From assembly GCF_003259835.1 (NCBI RefSeq), contig NZ_QLMI01000003.1, positions 1 through 64,000 on the forward strand: 64,000 nt of DNA, in the 5' to 3' direction. Shown one piece after another: positions 34,645 through 43,367 of the stretch. Position 1 is the first letter of the stretch, and each line of letters starts with the position of its first letter. Made by a program: the position numbers and the translations under genes. Under the pieces are notes generated by a model. It searched no databases. It was not told the DNA's origin and worked only from the letters and a program-made list of their open reading frames with translations. This DNA comes from Flavobacterium aquaticum. GTDB taxonomy: Bacteria > Bacteroidota > Bacteroidia > Flavobacteriales > Flavobacteriaceae.

Positions 34645-36864
34645 ATGAAATATATCATTGTCCCAATTGCCTTATTAATCTCAGGAATAGCATTTTCACA
34701 AGAAAGCGAAACCAAAAATGATTCTGTAAAAACATTAAAAGAAGTTGTTGTTTCTGCTAATCAAATCATCGGAAGTAAATTTGAAGCCGCGAACAAAACA
34801 GGTTCGGCTGCTTATATCTCAGCTGAAGATTTACAAAAATTTAATTACACCGACATCAATCGTGTTTTAAGAACTGTAACCGGAGTTAATGTTTATGAAG
34901 AAGATGGATTTGGGTTAAGACCTAATATCAGTTTAAGAGGAACTTCTCCAGATAGAAGTGCGAAAATCACTCTAATGGAAGATAACGTTTTAATTGCGCC
35001 AGCTCCTTATTCAGCTCCAGCAGCTTACTATTTTCCATCGGTTGCTCGTATGAGTGCTGTTGAAATTTTAAAAGGAAGTAGCCAAATTCAATACGGTCCT
35101 TTTACTACTGGAGGAACTATTAACTTTGTTTCGGCGCCAATTCCAACAAAATTTAGTGCAGGTTTTTTAACAGATTATGGAAGTTTTAACACAAGTCGCA
35201 CAGTTGCAAACGTAGGAATCGCTAATGAAACAGTAGGCGCAGTAGTTCAATTTTTAAACTACAATTCTGATGGTTTTAAAGATTTACCAAGTGGTGCCAA
35301 TACAGGTTTTGATAAAAAAGATGTAATGGCTAAATTCAGAGTACAATCGAAACCAACCAGTAAAATTTACAATGCTATTGAATTTAAAATGGTGTATGCT
35401 GATGAAGACGCAAATGAAACGTATTTAGGTTTAACCGAAGAAGATTTCAACAATTCTCCTTTCATGCGATATGCAGGTTCGGAAAAAGACAATATTACTA
35501 CAAAAAACAATCAGTTTTCTGTTACACATACTTTAAAAACAAGCAACTATTTTAGTGTAACTACAACGGCCTACCGCAATAAGTTTTCAAGAAATTGGTA
35601 CAAATTAAACGATGTGCGATTTGGCGGAACAACCTACAATATTGATGCAATTTTAGAAGACCCAACAACAAATGCATTAGCTTTTGATTATGTAACAGGT
35701 GCACAAAACTCACCAAATAACGCTTTACGAGTTCGCGCTAACAACAGAGGTTATTTAGCACAAGGTGTTCAAACTAAATTAGATTTTCATTTCTTAACTG
35801 GCGATGTTTATCATGATTTAGAAGTAGGCGTTCGTTATCACAAAGACAGCGAAGACCGTTTTCAATGGAATGATAGCTATGCTATGATTGATGGTTCAAT
35901 GATATTAACTACTGCTGGAACTCCAGGAACACAAGACAATAGAATTGCTTATGCAGAAGCACTTGCTGCACACGCTCTTTACAAAATTAAATACAACAAT
36001 TTAACTGTTACACCAGGAATTCGCTTTGAAACCATCGACTTGTTAAACAAAAACTATGGCACAAATGACGTAACAAGAACAGGGGCAAACTTAGTTGAAA
36101 ACGACAATCATGTAAAAGTTTGGTTGCCAGGAGTTGGTGCTAATTTTAGAATCAATAATAATTTATCATTTTTTGGTGGCGTTCATAAAGGTTTTGCACC
36201 TCCAACAAACAAAGAAGGAACTGAAGCCGAGAAAAGTGTGAATTACGAATTAGGTTCTCGTTTTAAAATCAACAAATTATCAGGAGAAATTGTAGCGTAT
36301 TTTAATGACTATTCTAATTTATTAGGTAGCGATTTAGCTGCAAGTGGTGGTTCTGGAACATTAGATCAATTTAACGCTGGTGAAGCACATGTGAAAGGAA
36401 TTGAGTTGTTATTAAACTATCAAGTTTTAAAAGAAGACGGGAAATTCAAATTGCCAATTACTTTTGGATATACTTTAACAGATACCGAATTTGTTAACGA
36501 ATTTGCAAGTACTGACGGAGCTTGGGGAACAATCACAAAAGGAGATGAAATTCCATACATTTCAAAACACCAATTTAATGCTTCAATTGCATTAGAACAC
36601 GCAAAATTTGAATTGATTTTAGGCGCAAGATTTAATGGTGAATTTAGAACAGTTGCCGGTCAAGGTTCTATTCCAAATGAATTTTCTGTGCCAAACAATA
36701 CGGTTGTAGATTTTGGTTCAAAATATAAATTTAACAAACATTTTAGCCTAACTGGAAACATCAACAACCTTTTTGATACTACTTATTTAGTTTCAAGAGT
36801 TCCATCAGGATTACGACCAGGAATGCCTTTTAGTGCATCTATCGGAATTGCCGCTCAATTTTAA
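34645..36864 (+). CDS. TonB-dependent receptor, FecA-like
   Basis: A 739-residue outer-membrane receptor. The signal peptide is MKYIIVPIALLISGIAFSQ. The plug domain starts with LKEVVVSANQIIGSKFEAAN and contains ADRVLR-type segments (INRVLRTVTGVNVYEEDGFG) and EILKGSSQIQYGPFTTGGTI. A 22-strand barrel follows and ends in aromatic F. There is no N-terminal CarboxypepD-like domain, unlike the second receptor here. Similarity of the plug (RPNISLRGTSPDRSAKITLM) is to ferric citrate/siderophore receptors such as FecA. The setting among feo and FeoB-associated genes supports iron uptake. A perfect terminator follows. Confidence 0.92.
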   Translation: MKYIIVPIALLISGIAFSQESETKNDSVKTLKEVVVSANQIIGSKFEAANKTGSAAYISAEDLQKFNYTDINRVLRTVTGVNVYEEDGFGLRPNISLRGTSPDRSAKITLMEDNVLIAPAPYSAPAAYYFPSVARMSAVEILKGSSQIQYGPFTTGGTINFVSAPIPTKFSAGFLTDYGSFNTSRTVANVGIANETVGAVVQFLNYNSDGFKDLPSGANTGFDKKDVMAKFRVQSKPTSKIYNAIEFKMVYADEDANETYLGLTEEDFNNSPFMRYAGSEKDNITTKNNQFSVTHTLKTSNYFSVTTTAYRNKFSRNWYKLNDVRFGGTTYNIDAILEDPTTNALAFDYVTGAQNSPNNALRVRANNRGYLAQGVQTKLDFHFLTGDVYHDLEVGVRYHKDSEDRFQWNDSYAMIDGSMILTTAGTPGTQDNRIAYAEALAAHALYKIKYNNLTVTPGIRFETIDLLNKNYGTNDVTRTGANLVENDNHVKVWLPGVGANFRINNNLSFFGGVHKGFAPPTNKEGTEAEKSVNYELGSRFKINKLSGEIVAYFNDYSNLLGSDLAASGGSGTLDQFNAGEAHVKGIELLLNYQVLKEDGKFKLPITFGYTLTDTEFVNEFASTDGAWGTITKGDEIPYISKHQFNASIALEHAKFELILGARFNGEFRTVAGQGSIPNEFSVPNNTVVDFGSKYKFNKHFSLTGNINNLFDTTYLVSRVPSGLRPGMPFSASIGIAAQF

Positions 36865-36890
36865 TAATTTTAGTTCGTTTTAAGTTAATA

Positions 36891-36925
36891 AAAAAGCAAT
36901 CTCATGAATTTTGAGATTGCTTTTT
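36891..36925 (+). terminator. Terminator after the first TonB-dependent receptor gene
   Basis: A 14-bp perfect stem (AAAAAGCAATCTCA with TGAGATTGCTTTTT), 7-nt loop, ending in a T run. It lies 27 nt after the receptor stop and separates it from the FeoB-associated peptide gene. Confidence 0.9.
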
Positions 36926-36926
36926 C

Positions 36927-36934
36927 TACTTTTG
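36927..36934 (+). promoter_or_regulatory. -7 element of the FeoB-associated peptide gene
   Basis: TACTTTTG directly follows the terminator T run and ends 4 nt before the ATG at 36939, suggesting a leaderless or nearly leaderless mRNA. The same octamer precedes feoA. Confidence 0.45.
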
Positions 36935-36938
36935 TACT

Positions 36939-37067
36939 ATGGATATACAACAAATCTTAGTTTACCTTTCTCTTGCCATTGCCGTAGGTTTTTTGGTAAA
37001 AAAATTCTTTTGGAAAAAACGCAAAAAGAAATCAAAACCTTGTAACGACGATTGTGCTTGTCATTAA
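36939..37067 (+). CDS. FeoB-associated Cys-rich membrane peptide
   Basis: A 42-residue peptide, easily missed because of its size. One N-terminal membrane helix (IQQILVYLSLAIAVGFLVKK), a basic stretch (KKFFWKKRKKKSK) and a Cys-rich tail ending CNDDCACH. It matches the small FeoB-associated Cys-rich membrane protein family thought to assist Fe(II) transport. Its stop codon directly abuts the stop of the convergent gene at 37068. Unlike the common arrangement it is not next to feoB but 3.3 kb downstream, after a TonB receptor and a terminator. Confidence 0.85.
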   Translation: MDIQQILVYLSLAIAVGFLVKKFFWKKRKKKSKPCNDDCACH

Positions 37068-37934
37068 TTAATGTTTCTTGTTATGACTAAGTTCGTATAT
37101 CAATCGTAAGAACGAACTAAAACGTTCATTTTCTCTATTTACGGGAATTCCAGTTACAATGCCTACCATTAAATTTTCAGCAATACCTACTCGCATTTGT
37201 GGACGAATCGTCATATCAAAATCGTTATTATGATTAATTTCTTTGTTGAATTCTATTCCAATAAAATTACGAGTTCCAGGAATCATATAATGAAAGTTTG
37301 AATTGATTTGATAATTCGTATGCCAAGAATTCTCACTAAAATTATGTTCAAAAATGGGTCCGGTGTACAACAAAGTGTGAAAATTATCACCCCATCTTTT
37401 AGCTACTACAAAAAACGGATTGTATAGATTTCCTTTGAAAAATCGATCGTTGTCGTAATTTTTAAATTCCGTCATTTCAAATTCATGAATGTAGCCAATT
37501 GCCAACGAAGTTTTATACTTTTCCGAAACCAAAAAGGAATATTGAGCTGCTAATTTTAACCCGTTAAGCTTACTATTTGGTGCTTGAACATCGTTTGCTA
37601 AAGGATAATAAAAAGAAAAAGGCAATTCGATTTCTAACCCCAAACGGTCTATTGGCGCCCATTCATATTCTACTAAAGTAGTATATTCATCATGAGAATT
37701 TGCATCGGTTAAACCAAAACCTACATTCCATTCTTTCTCTCCTTTTCGAGCTCCTAAATCTCGAATTAAATCTATATAAAGTGGTTCGGCATGTAAGATT
37801 TTAGGTCGTAGTTTTGGATTTTCAACTTCTTGAATATACAAACTGTCTTTTATTTCATTTTCAGTTTGTGCTTGTGATGGAATTGTAAAAAGGGCAACCA
37901 TTAACCCTACTAAAACATAATAGTGTGTTTTCAT
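37068..37934 (-). CDS. Outer-membrane beta-barrel-like protein with HAEPLYID motif
   Basis: A 288-residue secreted protein (signal peptide ending TIPSQAQ). The segment PKILHAEPLYIDLIRDLGAR is a conserved motif of a Bacteroidetes family often listed as HAEPLID or transporter-like. The rest consists of amphipathic beta strands typical of a small barrel (e.g. RLGLEIELPFSFYYPL, KTSLAIGYIHEFEM). The cargo is unknown. It is the last gene of a minus-strand set and converges exactly on the FeoB-associated peptide. Confidence 0.75.
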   Translation of the reverse strand: MKTHYYVLVGLMVALFTIPSQAQTENEIKDSLYIQEVENPKLRPKILHAEPLYIDLIRDLGARKGEKEWNVGFGLTDANSHDEYTTLVEYEWAPIDRLGLEIELPFSFYYPLANDVQAPNSKLNGLKLAAQYSFLVSEKYKTSLAIGYIHEFEMTEFKNYDNDRFFKGNLYNPFFVVAKRWGDNFHTLLYTGPIFEHNFSENSWHTNYQINSNFHYMIPGTRNFIGIEFNKEINHNNDFDMTIRPQMRVGIAENLMVGIVTGIPVNRENERFSSFLRLIYELSHNKKH

Positions 37935-38008
37935 ATTCTAATTTGATAATAATAAACATGTAAAAATTACTCCGTTTTTGGAGTTAAAATCAGTTATAAA
38001 AAATCAAA

Positions 38009-38398
38009 TTAAATAAGTGGTGGTGGCGAAGTAATTTCCAAGGAAATACTATCAAAAAATGGTAATTGTAAAATCGACTTTTCATTGGAATTCCAATTAA
38101 AGTTATTACTCTTAAAACCATCATTTAGATTGAAAACAAAAAAATCTAAAGAAATTGATTTTTTCATTGATTTTTGAGAAGTATTCTCAACATCATCTTG
38201 CTCAGAAATAGCATTTTCAAAACCCAATACTTTTTCAACCAAAAGTTCTACAATACTTTCTTGATCGTTAAATTTTAGATTTTCTTGTTGAGAAAAAATT
38301 TGGACATCAGGTGCATCTACACTACAATTCAAGAAATAAAACGCCATGAAAATCCAAAGAAATTTTCCAAAACTAGTTCTATTTATCAATCGTATCAT
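38009..38398 (-). CDS. Hypothetical membrane-anchored or lipoprotein
   Basis: A 129-residue protein I do not recognise. The N-terminal hydrophobic segment (KFLWIFMAFYFLNCS) could be a lipoprotein signal with Cys near 25, though the lipobox is weak. The rest is polar and ends in a Pro-rich SPPPLI. It lies 74 nt upstream of the HAEPLYID gene on the same strand. Low-confidence function: none. Confidence 0.55.
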   Translation of the reverse strand: MIRLINRTSFGKFLWIFMAFYFLNCSVDAPDVQIFSQQENLKFNDQESIVELLVEKVLGFENAISEQDDVENTSQKSMKKSISLDFFVFNLNDGFKSNNFNWNSNEKSILQLPFFDSISLEITSPPPLI

Positions 38399-38455
38399 GA
38401 CGCAAAAATAAACATCGAAAATACAATGTAAAACGTTTTAACAAAGATTTTTAGC

Positions 38456-39274
38456 TTAACCTAGAGCTACATCTAAAGTCATCATCACGATAAATCCGCC
38501 GATAAAACCTAAAGTTGCGATATCAGTATTTTTATCTTGTTGCGTTTCAGGAATTACTTCTTCAACTACTACAAAAATCATGGCTCCGGCTGCAAAAGCT
38601 AAAGCATAAGGTAATATTGGAGTGAAAAAAGTAACCGCAACTGCTCCTAAAACTCCAAAAATAGGTTCTACAATCGCAGACGATTGTCCGTACATGAAAC
38701 TTTTTCTTCTGCTCATTCCCATTCTTCGTAACGGCATAGAAACCGCAATTCCTTCAGGGAAATTTTGAATTCCAATTCCGATAGCCAAAGTAACCGCTCC
38801 AGCGATTGATGCTTCTGGAATTCCCGCTGCAACACCACCAAACAAAACACCCACCGCTAATCCTTCAGGAATATTGTGTAAAGTTATGGCTAAAACTAAT
38901 AGTGTAGTTCTTTGCCAAGGTGATTTTATGCCTTCTGTTTCTTTGAAATTAATGTGCATGTGTGGCAAGACTTTATCCAAGCCGAAAATAAATAAAGCTC
39001 CTAAAGCAAATCCAAACGCTGCCGGAATTACTTTTACAAAACCATCTCCATCACTCATTTCGATAGCGGGTGCTAACAAACTCCAAAAACTTGCCGCAAC
39101 CATTACGCCGCCAGTAAAACCAAGCATTCCATCTAAAACAACTCGATTCATCGTCTTAAAAAAGAACACAAACGAAGCACCAAATGCCGTTAATCCCCAC
39201 GTAAATGTGGTAGCTAAAAAAGCAGCCAGAATCGGGTCAATACTTTCAAAAAAATCTATAATCGCATCAAACAT
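38456..39274 (-). CDS. ZIP-family metal transporter
   Basis: A 272-residue importer of Zn, Fe or Mn. The signature metal site is on two helices: LHNIPEGLAVGV and IQNFPEGIAVSM, with a third E at VVEEVIPE. About eight membrane helices are seen; the His-rich intracellular loop is short (PHMHINFK). It begins 2 nt after the DtxR-family regulator and forms an operon with it, so it is probably part of that regulator's response to manganese or iron. Confidence 0.93.
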   Translation of the reverse strand: MFDAIIDFFESIDPILAAFLATTFTWGLTAFGASFVFFFKTMNRVVLDGMLGFTGGVMVAASFWSLLAPAIEMSDGDGFVKVIPAAFGFALGALFIFGLDKVLPHMHINFKETEGIKSPWQRTTLLVLAITLHNIPEGLAVGVLFGGVAAGIPEASIAGAVTLAIGIGIQNFPEGIAVSMPLRRMGMSRRKSFMYGQSSAIVEPIFGVLGAVAVTFFTPILPYALAFAAGAMIFVVVEEVIPETQQDKNTDIATLGFIGGFIVMMTLDVALG

Positions 39275-39276
39275 AA

Positions 39277-39924
39277 TTATTGTACATATAAATTATTAGC
39301 AATTTTATTCGAAATCGTTAAGCGTTTTCCATCGATTTCAACGGTTAAGGTATCATCAAAATCTTCTTTGTCGATTACTTTTACAACCGAACCTAATGCA
39401 ATTTTTTGCTTATCTAAATATTTTAAAAAATCGGTAGAAGAATCTTTCACGCCAACGCAATGAAACGAAGCGTTAATTTCAACTTCGGATAATAATTGTT
39501 TTTCAATTTTCTTAATCACGCCTTTCGCATCGGGAATAGGATCTCCATGTGGATCAGCGACTGGAAACCCTAAAAAAGCATCCAATTTATTAATCAATTG
39601 TTCCGATTTGATGTGTTCTAATTCTTCTGCTATTTCGTGTACTTCATCCCAAGAAAAACCTAATTTATCTACTAGAAAAACTTCCCATAAACGGTGTTTT
39701 CTTACAATCATTTTTGCTGAATGCAAACCTTTATCAGTAAGCGTAACGCCTTGGTATTTCTGATAACTTACCAAATCTTTATCCGAAAGTTTCTTCATCA
39801 TGTCGGTAACCGATGACGCTTTGGTATCGAGCATACCTGCTATAGCATTCGTATTAACGCCTTTTGGAGACACCAAAGACAAATGATAAATAACTTTTAT
39901 ATAATTTTCTTCCGAAATGGTCAT
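39277..39924 (-). CDS. mntR: DtxR/MntR-family metal-dependent regulator
   Basis: A 215-residue regulator. The N-terminal winged helix is SEENYIKVIYHLSL...SSVTDMMKKLSDKDLV, the metal-binding dimerisation domain contains RKHRLWEVFLV, AEELEHIKSEQL and DPHGDPIP, and an SH3/FeoA-like domain is at the C-terminus (SVVKVIDKEDFDDTLTVEID). I take the second ATG (39924, MTISEENY) because it matches the usual N-terminus; the first is two codons upstream. It is divergent from a TonB receptor and co-transcribed with the ZIP transporter. Mn or Fe is the likely co-repressor. Confidence 0.93.
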   Translation of the reverse strand: MTISEENYIKVIYHLSLVSPKGVNTNAIAGMLDTKASSVTDMMKKLSDKDLVSYQKYQGVTLTDKGLHSAKMIVRKHRLWEVFLVDKLGFSWDEVHEIAEELEHIKSEQLINKLDAFLGFPVADPHGDPIPDAKGVIKKIEKQLLSEVEINASFHCVGVKDSSTDFLKYLDKQKIALGSVVKVIDKEDFDDTLTVEIDGKRLTISNKIANNLYVQ

Positions 39925-39935
39925 AAACAATTCAT

Positions 39936-39967
39936 TTTGACAAATATATAAAGTTTTTTTAGTTTTG
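39936..39967 (+). promoter_or_regulatory. Promoter of the second TonB-dependent receptor gene
   Basis: TTTG at 39936-39939, a 20-nt spacer and TAGTTTTG at 39960-39967. A second TAGTTTTG lies at 39983-39990, inside the palindrome. Confidence 0.6.
39941..39948 (-). promoter_or_regulatory. -7 element of the mntR-ZIP operon
   Basis: TATATTTG on the minus strand, 16 nt before the mntR ATG, overlapping the opposing receptor promoter. Confidence 0.5.
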
Positions 39968-39980
39968 TAAATGTTTTATT

Positions 39981-39996
39981 TTTAGTTTTGTCTAAA
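39981..39996. promoter_or_regulatory. TTTAG-N6-CTAAA palindrome, candidate DtxR/MntR-family operator
   Basis: Perfect 5-bp arms TTTAG and CTAAA with a 6-nt spacer, overlapping a TAGTTTTG element just before the receptor ATG at 40009. Half-sites of the TTAG/CTAA type are known for DtxR-family repressors. The location between mntR and the receptor suggests control of both. Confidence 0.5.
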
Positions 39997-40008
39997 TTTA
40001 ATTTTACA

Positions 40009-42204
40009 ATGTTTAAAATATTTATTTATACCACTCTATTTTTTTCGATTTTTACCTTTTCACAAAACACTATAAAGGGTAAAGTAACCGCTAAAAATGA
40101 AGCTTTGGCATTTACCAACATTTATATAAAAGAACTAAACAAAGGAGTGGAAACCAATGAAAATGGTTTGTATGAATTCAAAGATATTCCTAATGGTTCT
40201 TATACAATTACCGCTTCATACATTGGGTTTAAGCCCGAAAAAAAGAAAATAACGCTAACAGAAAACACCGAAACAGCCCTTAATTTTAACTTAATTGAAG
40301 ATGCAAACACATTAGAGGATGTGGTGATTTCTGGAACACTAAAACCTGTTTCAAGAATGGAAACACCAGTTCCTGTTGAAGTGTATACAACAGCCTTTTT
40401 AAAGAAAAACCCAACCTCCAATATTTTTGAAGCTTTACAAAATGTAAATGGTGTTCGACCACAACTCAATTGTAACATTTGCAACACTGGCGACATTCAT
40501 ATTAACGGATTAGAAGGTCCGTACACGATGGTTACGATTGATGGAATGCCGATTGTGAGTGCACTTTCTACGGTTTATGGTTTGTCTGGAATTCCGAATT
40601 CTTTGATTGATAGAGTTGAAGTAGTAAAAGGTCCAGCTTCAAGTTTGTATGGAAGTGAAGCGGTTGGCGGACTAATAAACATAATTACCAAAAAACCAAC
40701 AACTGCTCCCTTATTTTCAGCCGATATTTTTTCGACTTCTTGGTTAGAAACCAATGTCGATTTAGGTTGGAAAAGTACTGTTGGAAAGAAAGCAACAACT
40801 TTAGTTGGTATCAATTATTACAACTACAACCAGCCAATTGACAATAACAACGATAATTTTACCGATGTTACCTTGCAAGAACGCATTTCCATCTTCAACA
40901 AATGGAACTTTGAGCGAAAAAATAACAAAGAGTTCACCATCGCAGGAAGATTATTTTACGAAGACCGCTGGGGTGGCGAAATGCAATGGAATAAATCCTA
41001 TCGTGGTGGTGCAGAAGTGTATGGTGAAAGTATTTATACAAAACGTATGGAACTTTTAAGCAAATATCAATTACCAACTATAGAAAACATGTATTTGTCG
41101 TTTTCAATGACGGCACATGACCAAAATTCGGTGTATGGAAACACGATTTACTTGGCGAATCAAAAAATTGCTTTCGGACAATATACTTGGGATAAAAAGT
41201 TAGAAAACCATAATTTACTATTGGGCGCAGCTTTTCGTTATCAATACTATGACGATAATACAACAGCAACTCTTTCGGCAGAACAGACAAAAATTTATAG
41301 TGTTTTTCTTCAAGATGAAATAAAATTGGCTGAAAAACATCATATTTTATTAGGTGCTCGATACGATTACAACAACAATCACGGAAACATTTTTACACCT
41401 AGAATTGCTTACAAATGGAATCCAACAGAAAACGATGTATTTCGAATTAATGCGGGAACTGGATTTCGAATTGTAAATTTATTTACCGAAGAACATGCTG
41501 CTTTAACGGGTTCAAGAGAAGTTGTAATTACCGAAGATTTAAAACCTGAAACTTCGTACAACATCAATTTGAATTATTTGAAGAAAATTAGATTTGAAAA
41601 CGGTACTTTTTTAGGATTTGAAACTTCGGCTTGGTATACGTATTTTAACAATCAAATTATTCCAGATTATGACACAAATCCTGACCAAATCATTTATTCG
41701 AACTTAAACGGATATGCACAAACCTTAGGGATAAGTGGCAATATCGATTTGGTTACACCTTTCGGAATAAAAGCAATTCTTGGTTTTACCATTATGGAAC
41801 CAAAAAACGTGCAAAACGGAGTGAGTTCAACACCTGTTTTAACTGAAAAATATAGTGCTAATTGGGCAATAACGTACGATATTCCAAAATGGTTTTTATC
41901 TATTGATTATACTGGAAATTTATATGGACCGATGCGATTACCCATTTTAGGTGATTTAGATCCAAGACCTGAGTATTCTCCTATTTGGAGTTTGCAAAAC
42001 ATTCAGTTTACTTATAAAAAATTTCGTAGTTTTGAACTTTATGGTGGGGTAAAAAATATGTTGAATTGGACACCAAATAAAGGAACTCCATATTTAATAG
42101 CTGGAGCAGAAGATCCTTTTGGCGAAAATTTTGACGCAACTTATGTGTATGCGCCCAATCAAGGAATTAGAGGTTTTTTAGGAATTCGATATACTATTTT
42201 TTAA
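40009..42204 (+). CDS. TonB-dependent receptor with CarboxypepD-regulatory-like N-terminus
   Basis: A 731-residue outer-membrane receptor. Signal peptide MFKIFIYTTLFFSIFTFSQ, then a carboxypeptidase-D-like beta-sandwich (GKVTAKNEALAFTNIYIKEL to NLIEDANTLEDVVISG). The plug domain has a CNICNTGDIHINGLEG segment and VEVVKGPASSLYGSEAVGGL. The barrel ends in RGFLGIRYTIF. The ATG at 40009 is preferred; a TTG-started frame opens at 39988. It lies divergent from mntR, so a metal or metal-chelate substrate is likely. The stop overlaps the lycopene cyclase start (TAATG). Confidence 0.92.
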   Translation: MFKIFIYTTLFFSIFTFSQNTIKGKVTAKNEALAFTNIYIKELNKGVETNENGLYEFKDIPNGSYTITASYIGFKPEKKKITLTENTETALNFNLIEDANTLEDVVISGTLKPVSRMETPVPVEVYTTAFLKKNPTSNIFEALQNVNGVRPQLNCNICNTGDIHINGLEGPYTMVTIDGMPIVSALSTVYGLSGIPNSLIDRVEVVKGPASSLYGSEAVGGLINIITKKPTTAPLFSADIFSTSWLETNVDLGWKSTVGKKATTLVGINYYNYNQPIDNNNDNFTDVTLQERISIFNKWNFERKNNKEFTIAGRLFYEDRWGGEMQWNKSYRGGAEVYGESIYTKRMELLSKYQLPTIENMYLSFSMTAHDQNSVYGNTIYLANQKIAFGQYTWDKKLENHNLLLGAAFRYQYYDDNTTATLSAEQTKIYSVFLQDEIKLAEKHHILLGARYDYNNNHGNIFTPRIAYKWNPTENDVFRINAGTGFRIVNLFTEEHAALTGSREVVITEDLKPETSYNINLNYLKKIRFENGTFLGFETSAWYTYFNNQIIPDYDTNPDQIIYSNLNGYAQTLGISGNIDLVTPFGIKAILGFTIMEPKNVQNGVSSTPVLTEKYSANWAITYDIPKWFLSIDYTGNLYGPMRLPILGDLDPRPEYSPIWSLQNIQFTYKKFRSFELYGGVKNMLNWTPNKGTPYLIAGAEDPFGENFDATYVYAPNQGIRGFLGIRYTIF

Positions 42205-43367
42205 TGCAACATTATCATTACATTTTCACAGGTTCAGGATTATCGGCTTTAATGACCGTTTACGAATTGCTTTTATCTGGAAAATTTGACGACAAATCTA
42301 TTTTACTAATTGATGAGAATACTAAAAAAGTAAACGATAGAACTTGGTGTTTTTGGGATGAAAACAATTTATTTGATGAAATCGTCTCAAAAAAATGGAA
42401 TCAAGCTGTTTTTGCGAATGAAAAATTTAATCGAGTTTTAGAATTAACGCCTTATCAATACAAGAAAATTAATGGTTTAGATTTTTATGAATTGGTTTTC
42501 AAGAAGATTTCCGAACATAAAAACATCCATTTTCTGAACCAAAAAGTAGTCGATTTTACCGAATTAGGAAATCATTGCGTTGTAAAAACGGAACAAGAAA
42601 CCTTTACTTGTAACAAGATTTTTAATTCCATTTATAATCCAGAAGTTGTTACAGCGCAAACCAAATTCCCATTAATTCATCAACATTTTATCGGTTGGTT
42701 TATCAAAAGTAAAGAAGCGGTTTTTACTCCAAATTGTGCTACTTTCATGGATTTTTCGGTGGAACAAAAAGGCAATACGCGTTTTATGTATGTTTTACCA
42801 ACATCAGAAAATGAAGCTTTGTTAGAATATACGTTGTTTTCAAAAGATTTACTTTCAAAAGAGGAATATGAATCTGAAATTCAGAAATACATTAAAAATC
42901 TAGGAATAACAGAATACGAAATCATCGAAAAAGAACAAGGAAATATTCCAATGACGTGTTATCCTTTTTGGAAACACAATACTAAAAACGTTATCAATAT
43001 TGGGTCGGCTGGCGGTTGGACAAAAGCAAGTACAGGATATACTTTTAAAAATGCATCCAAAAAATCGAAAGCTTTAGTTCAGTTTTTAGAAAAAAGTATC
43101 TCGACTTCGCTCGATATGACAGATTTTAGAAAGTTTCATAAGAAAGATAAATTTTGGTTCTATGATTTGTTGTTGTTGGATATTTTGAGCTCAAAAAATG
43201 AATTAGGTTCCAAAATATTTTCTTCGATGTTTAAAAGTGGAAATTCGACAGTGATTTTTAAATTTTTAGATGAAGAAACTCCTATTTGGGAAGATTTACA
43301 AGTGATTTGGAGATGCCCAAAAATGATGTTTGTGAAAGCGTTAATTAAAAGATTGCTCAAATTATGA
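42204..43367 (+). CDS. crtY: Lycopene cyclase family protein (CrtY-like)
   Basis: A 387-residue FAD-dependent enzyme of the lycopene beta-cyclase family, which forms the rings of beta-carotene and zeaxanthin, pigments common in flavobacteria. The nucleotide-binding start is YIFTGSGLSALMTVYELLLS; the family motif NDRTWCFWDE and GSAGGWTKASTGYTFKNASK are visible. The length is typical. Unusually, no other carotenoid gene is nearby. The start overlaps the TonB-receptor stop by one base, and the stop overlaps the next gene (ATGA), so the three are co-translated. Confidence 0.88.
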   Translation: MQHYHYIFTGSGLSALMTVYELLLSGKFDDKSILLIDENTKKVNDRTWCFWDENNLFDEIVSKKWNQAVFANEKFNRVLELTPYQYKKINGLDFYELVFKKISEHKNIHFLNQKVVDFTELGNHCVVKTEQETFTCNKIFNSIYNPEVVTAQTKFPLIHQHFIGWFIKSKEAVFTPNCATFMDFSVEQKGNTRFMYVLPTSENEALLEYTLFSKDLLSKEEYESEIQKYIKNLGITEYEIIEKEQGNIPMTCYPFWKHNTKNVINIGSAGGWTKASTGYTFKNASKKSKALVQFLEKSISTSLDMTDFRKFHKKDKFWFYDLLLLDILSSKNELGSKIFSSMFKSGNSTVIFKFLDEETPIWEDLQVIWRCPKMMFVKALIKRLLKL

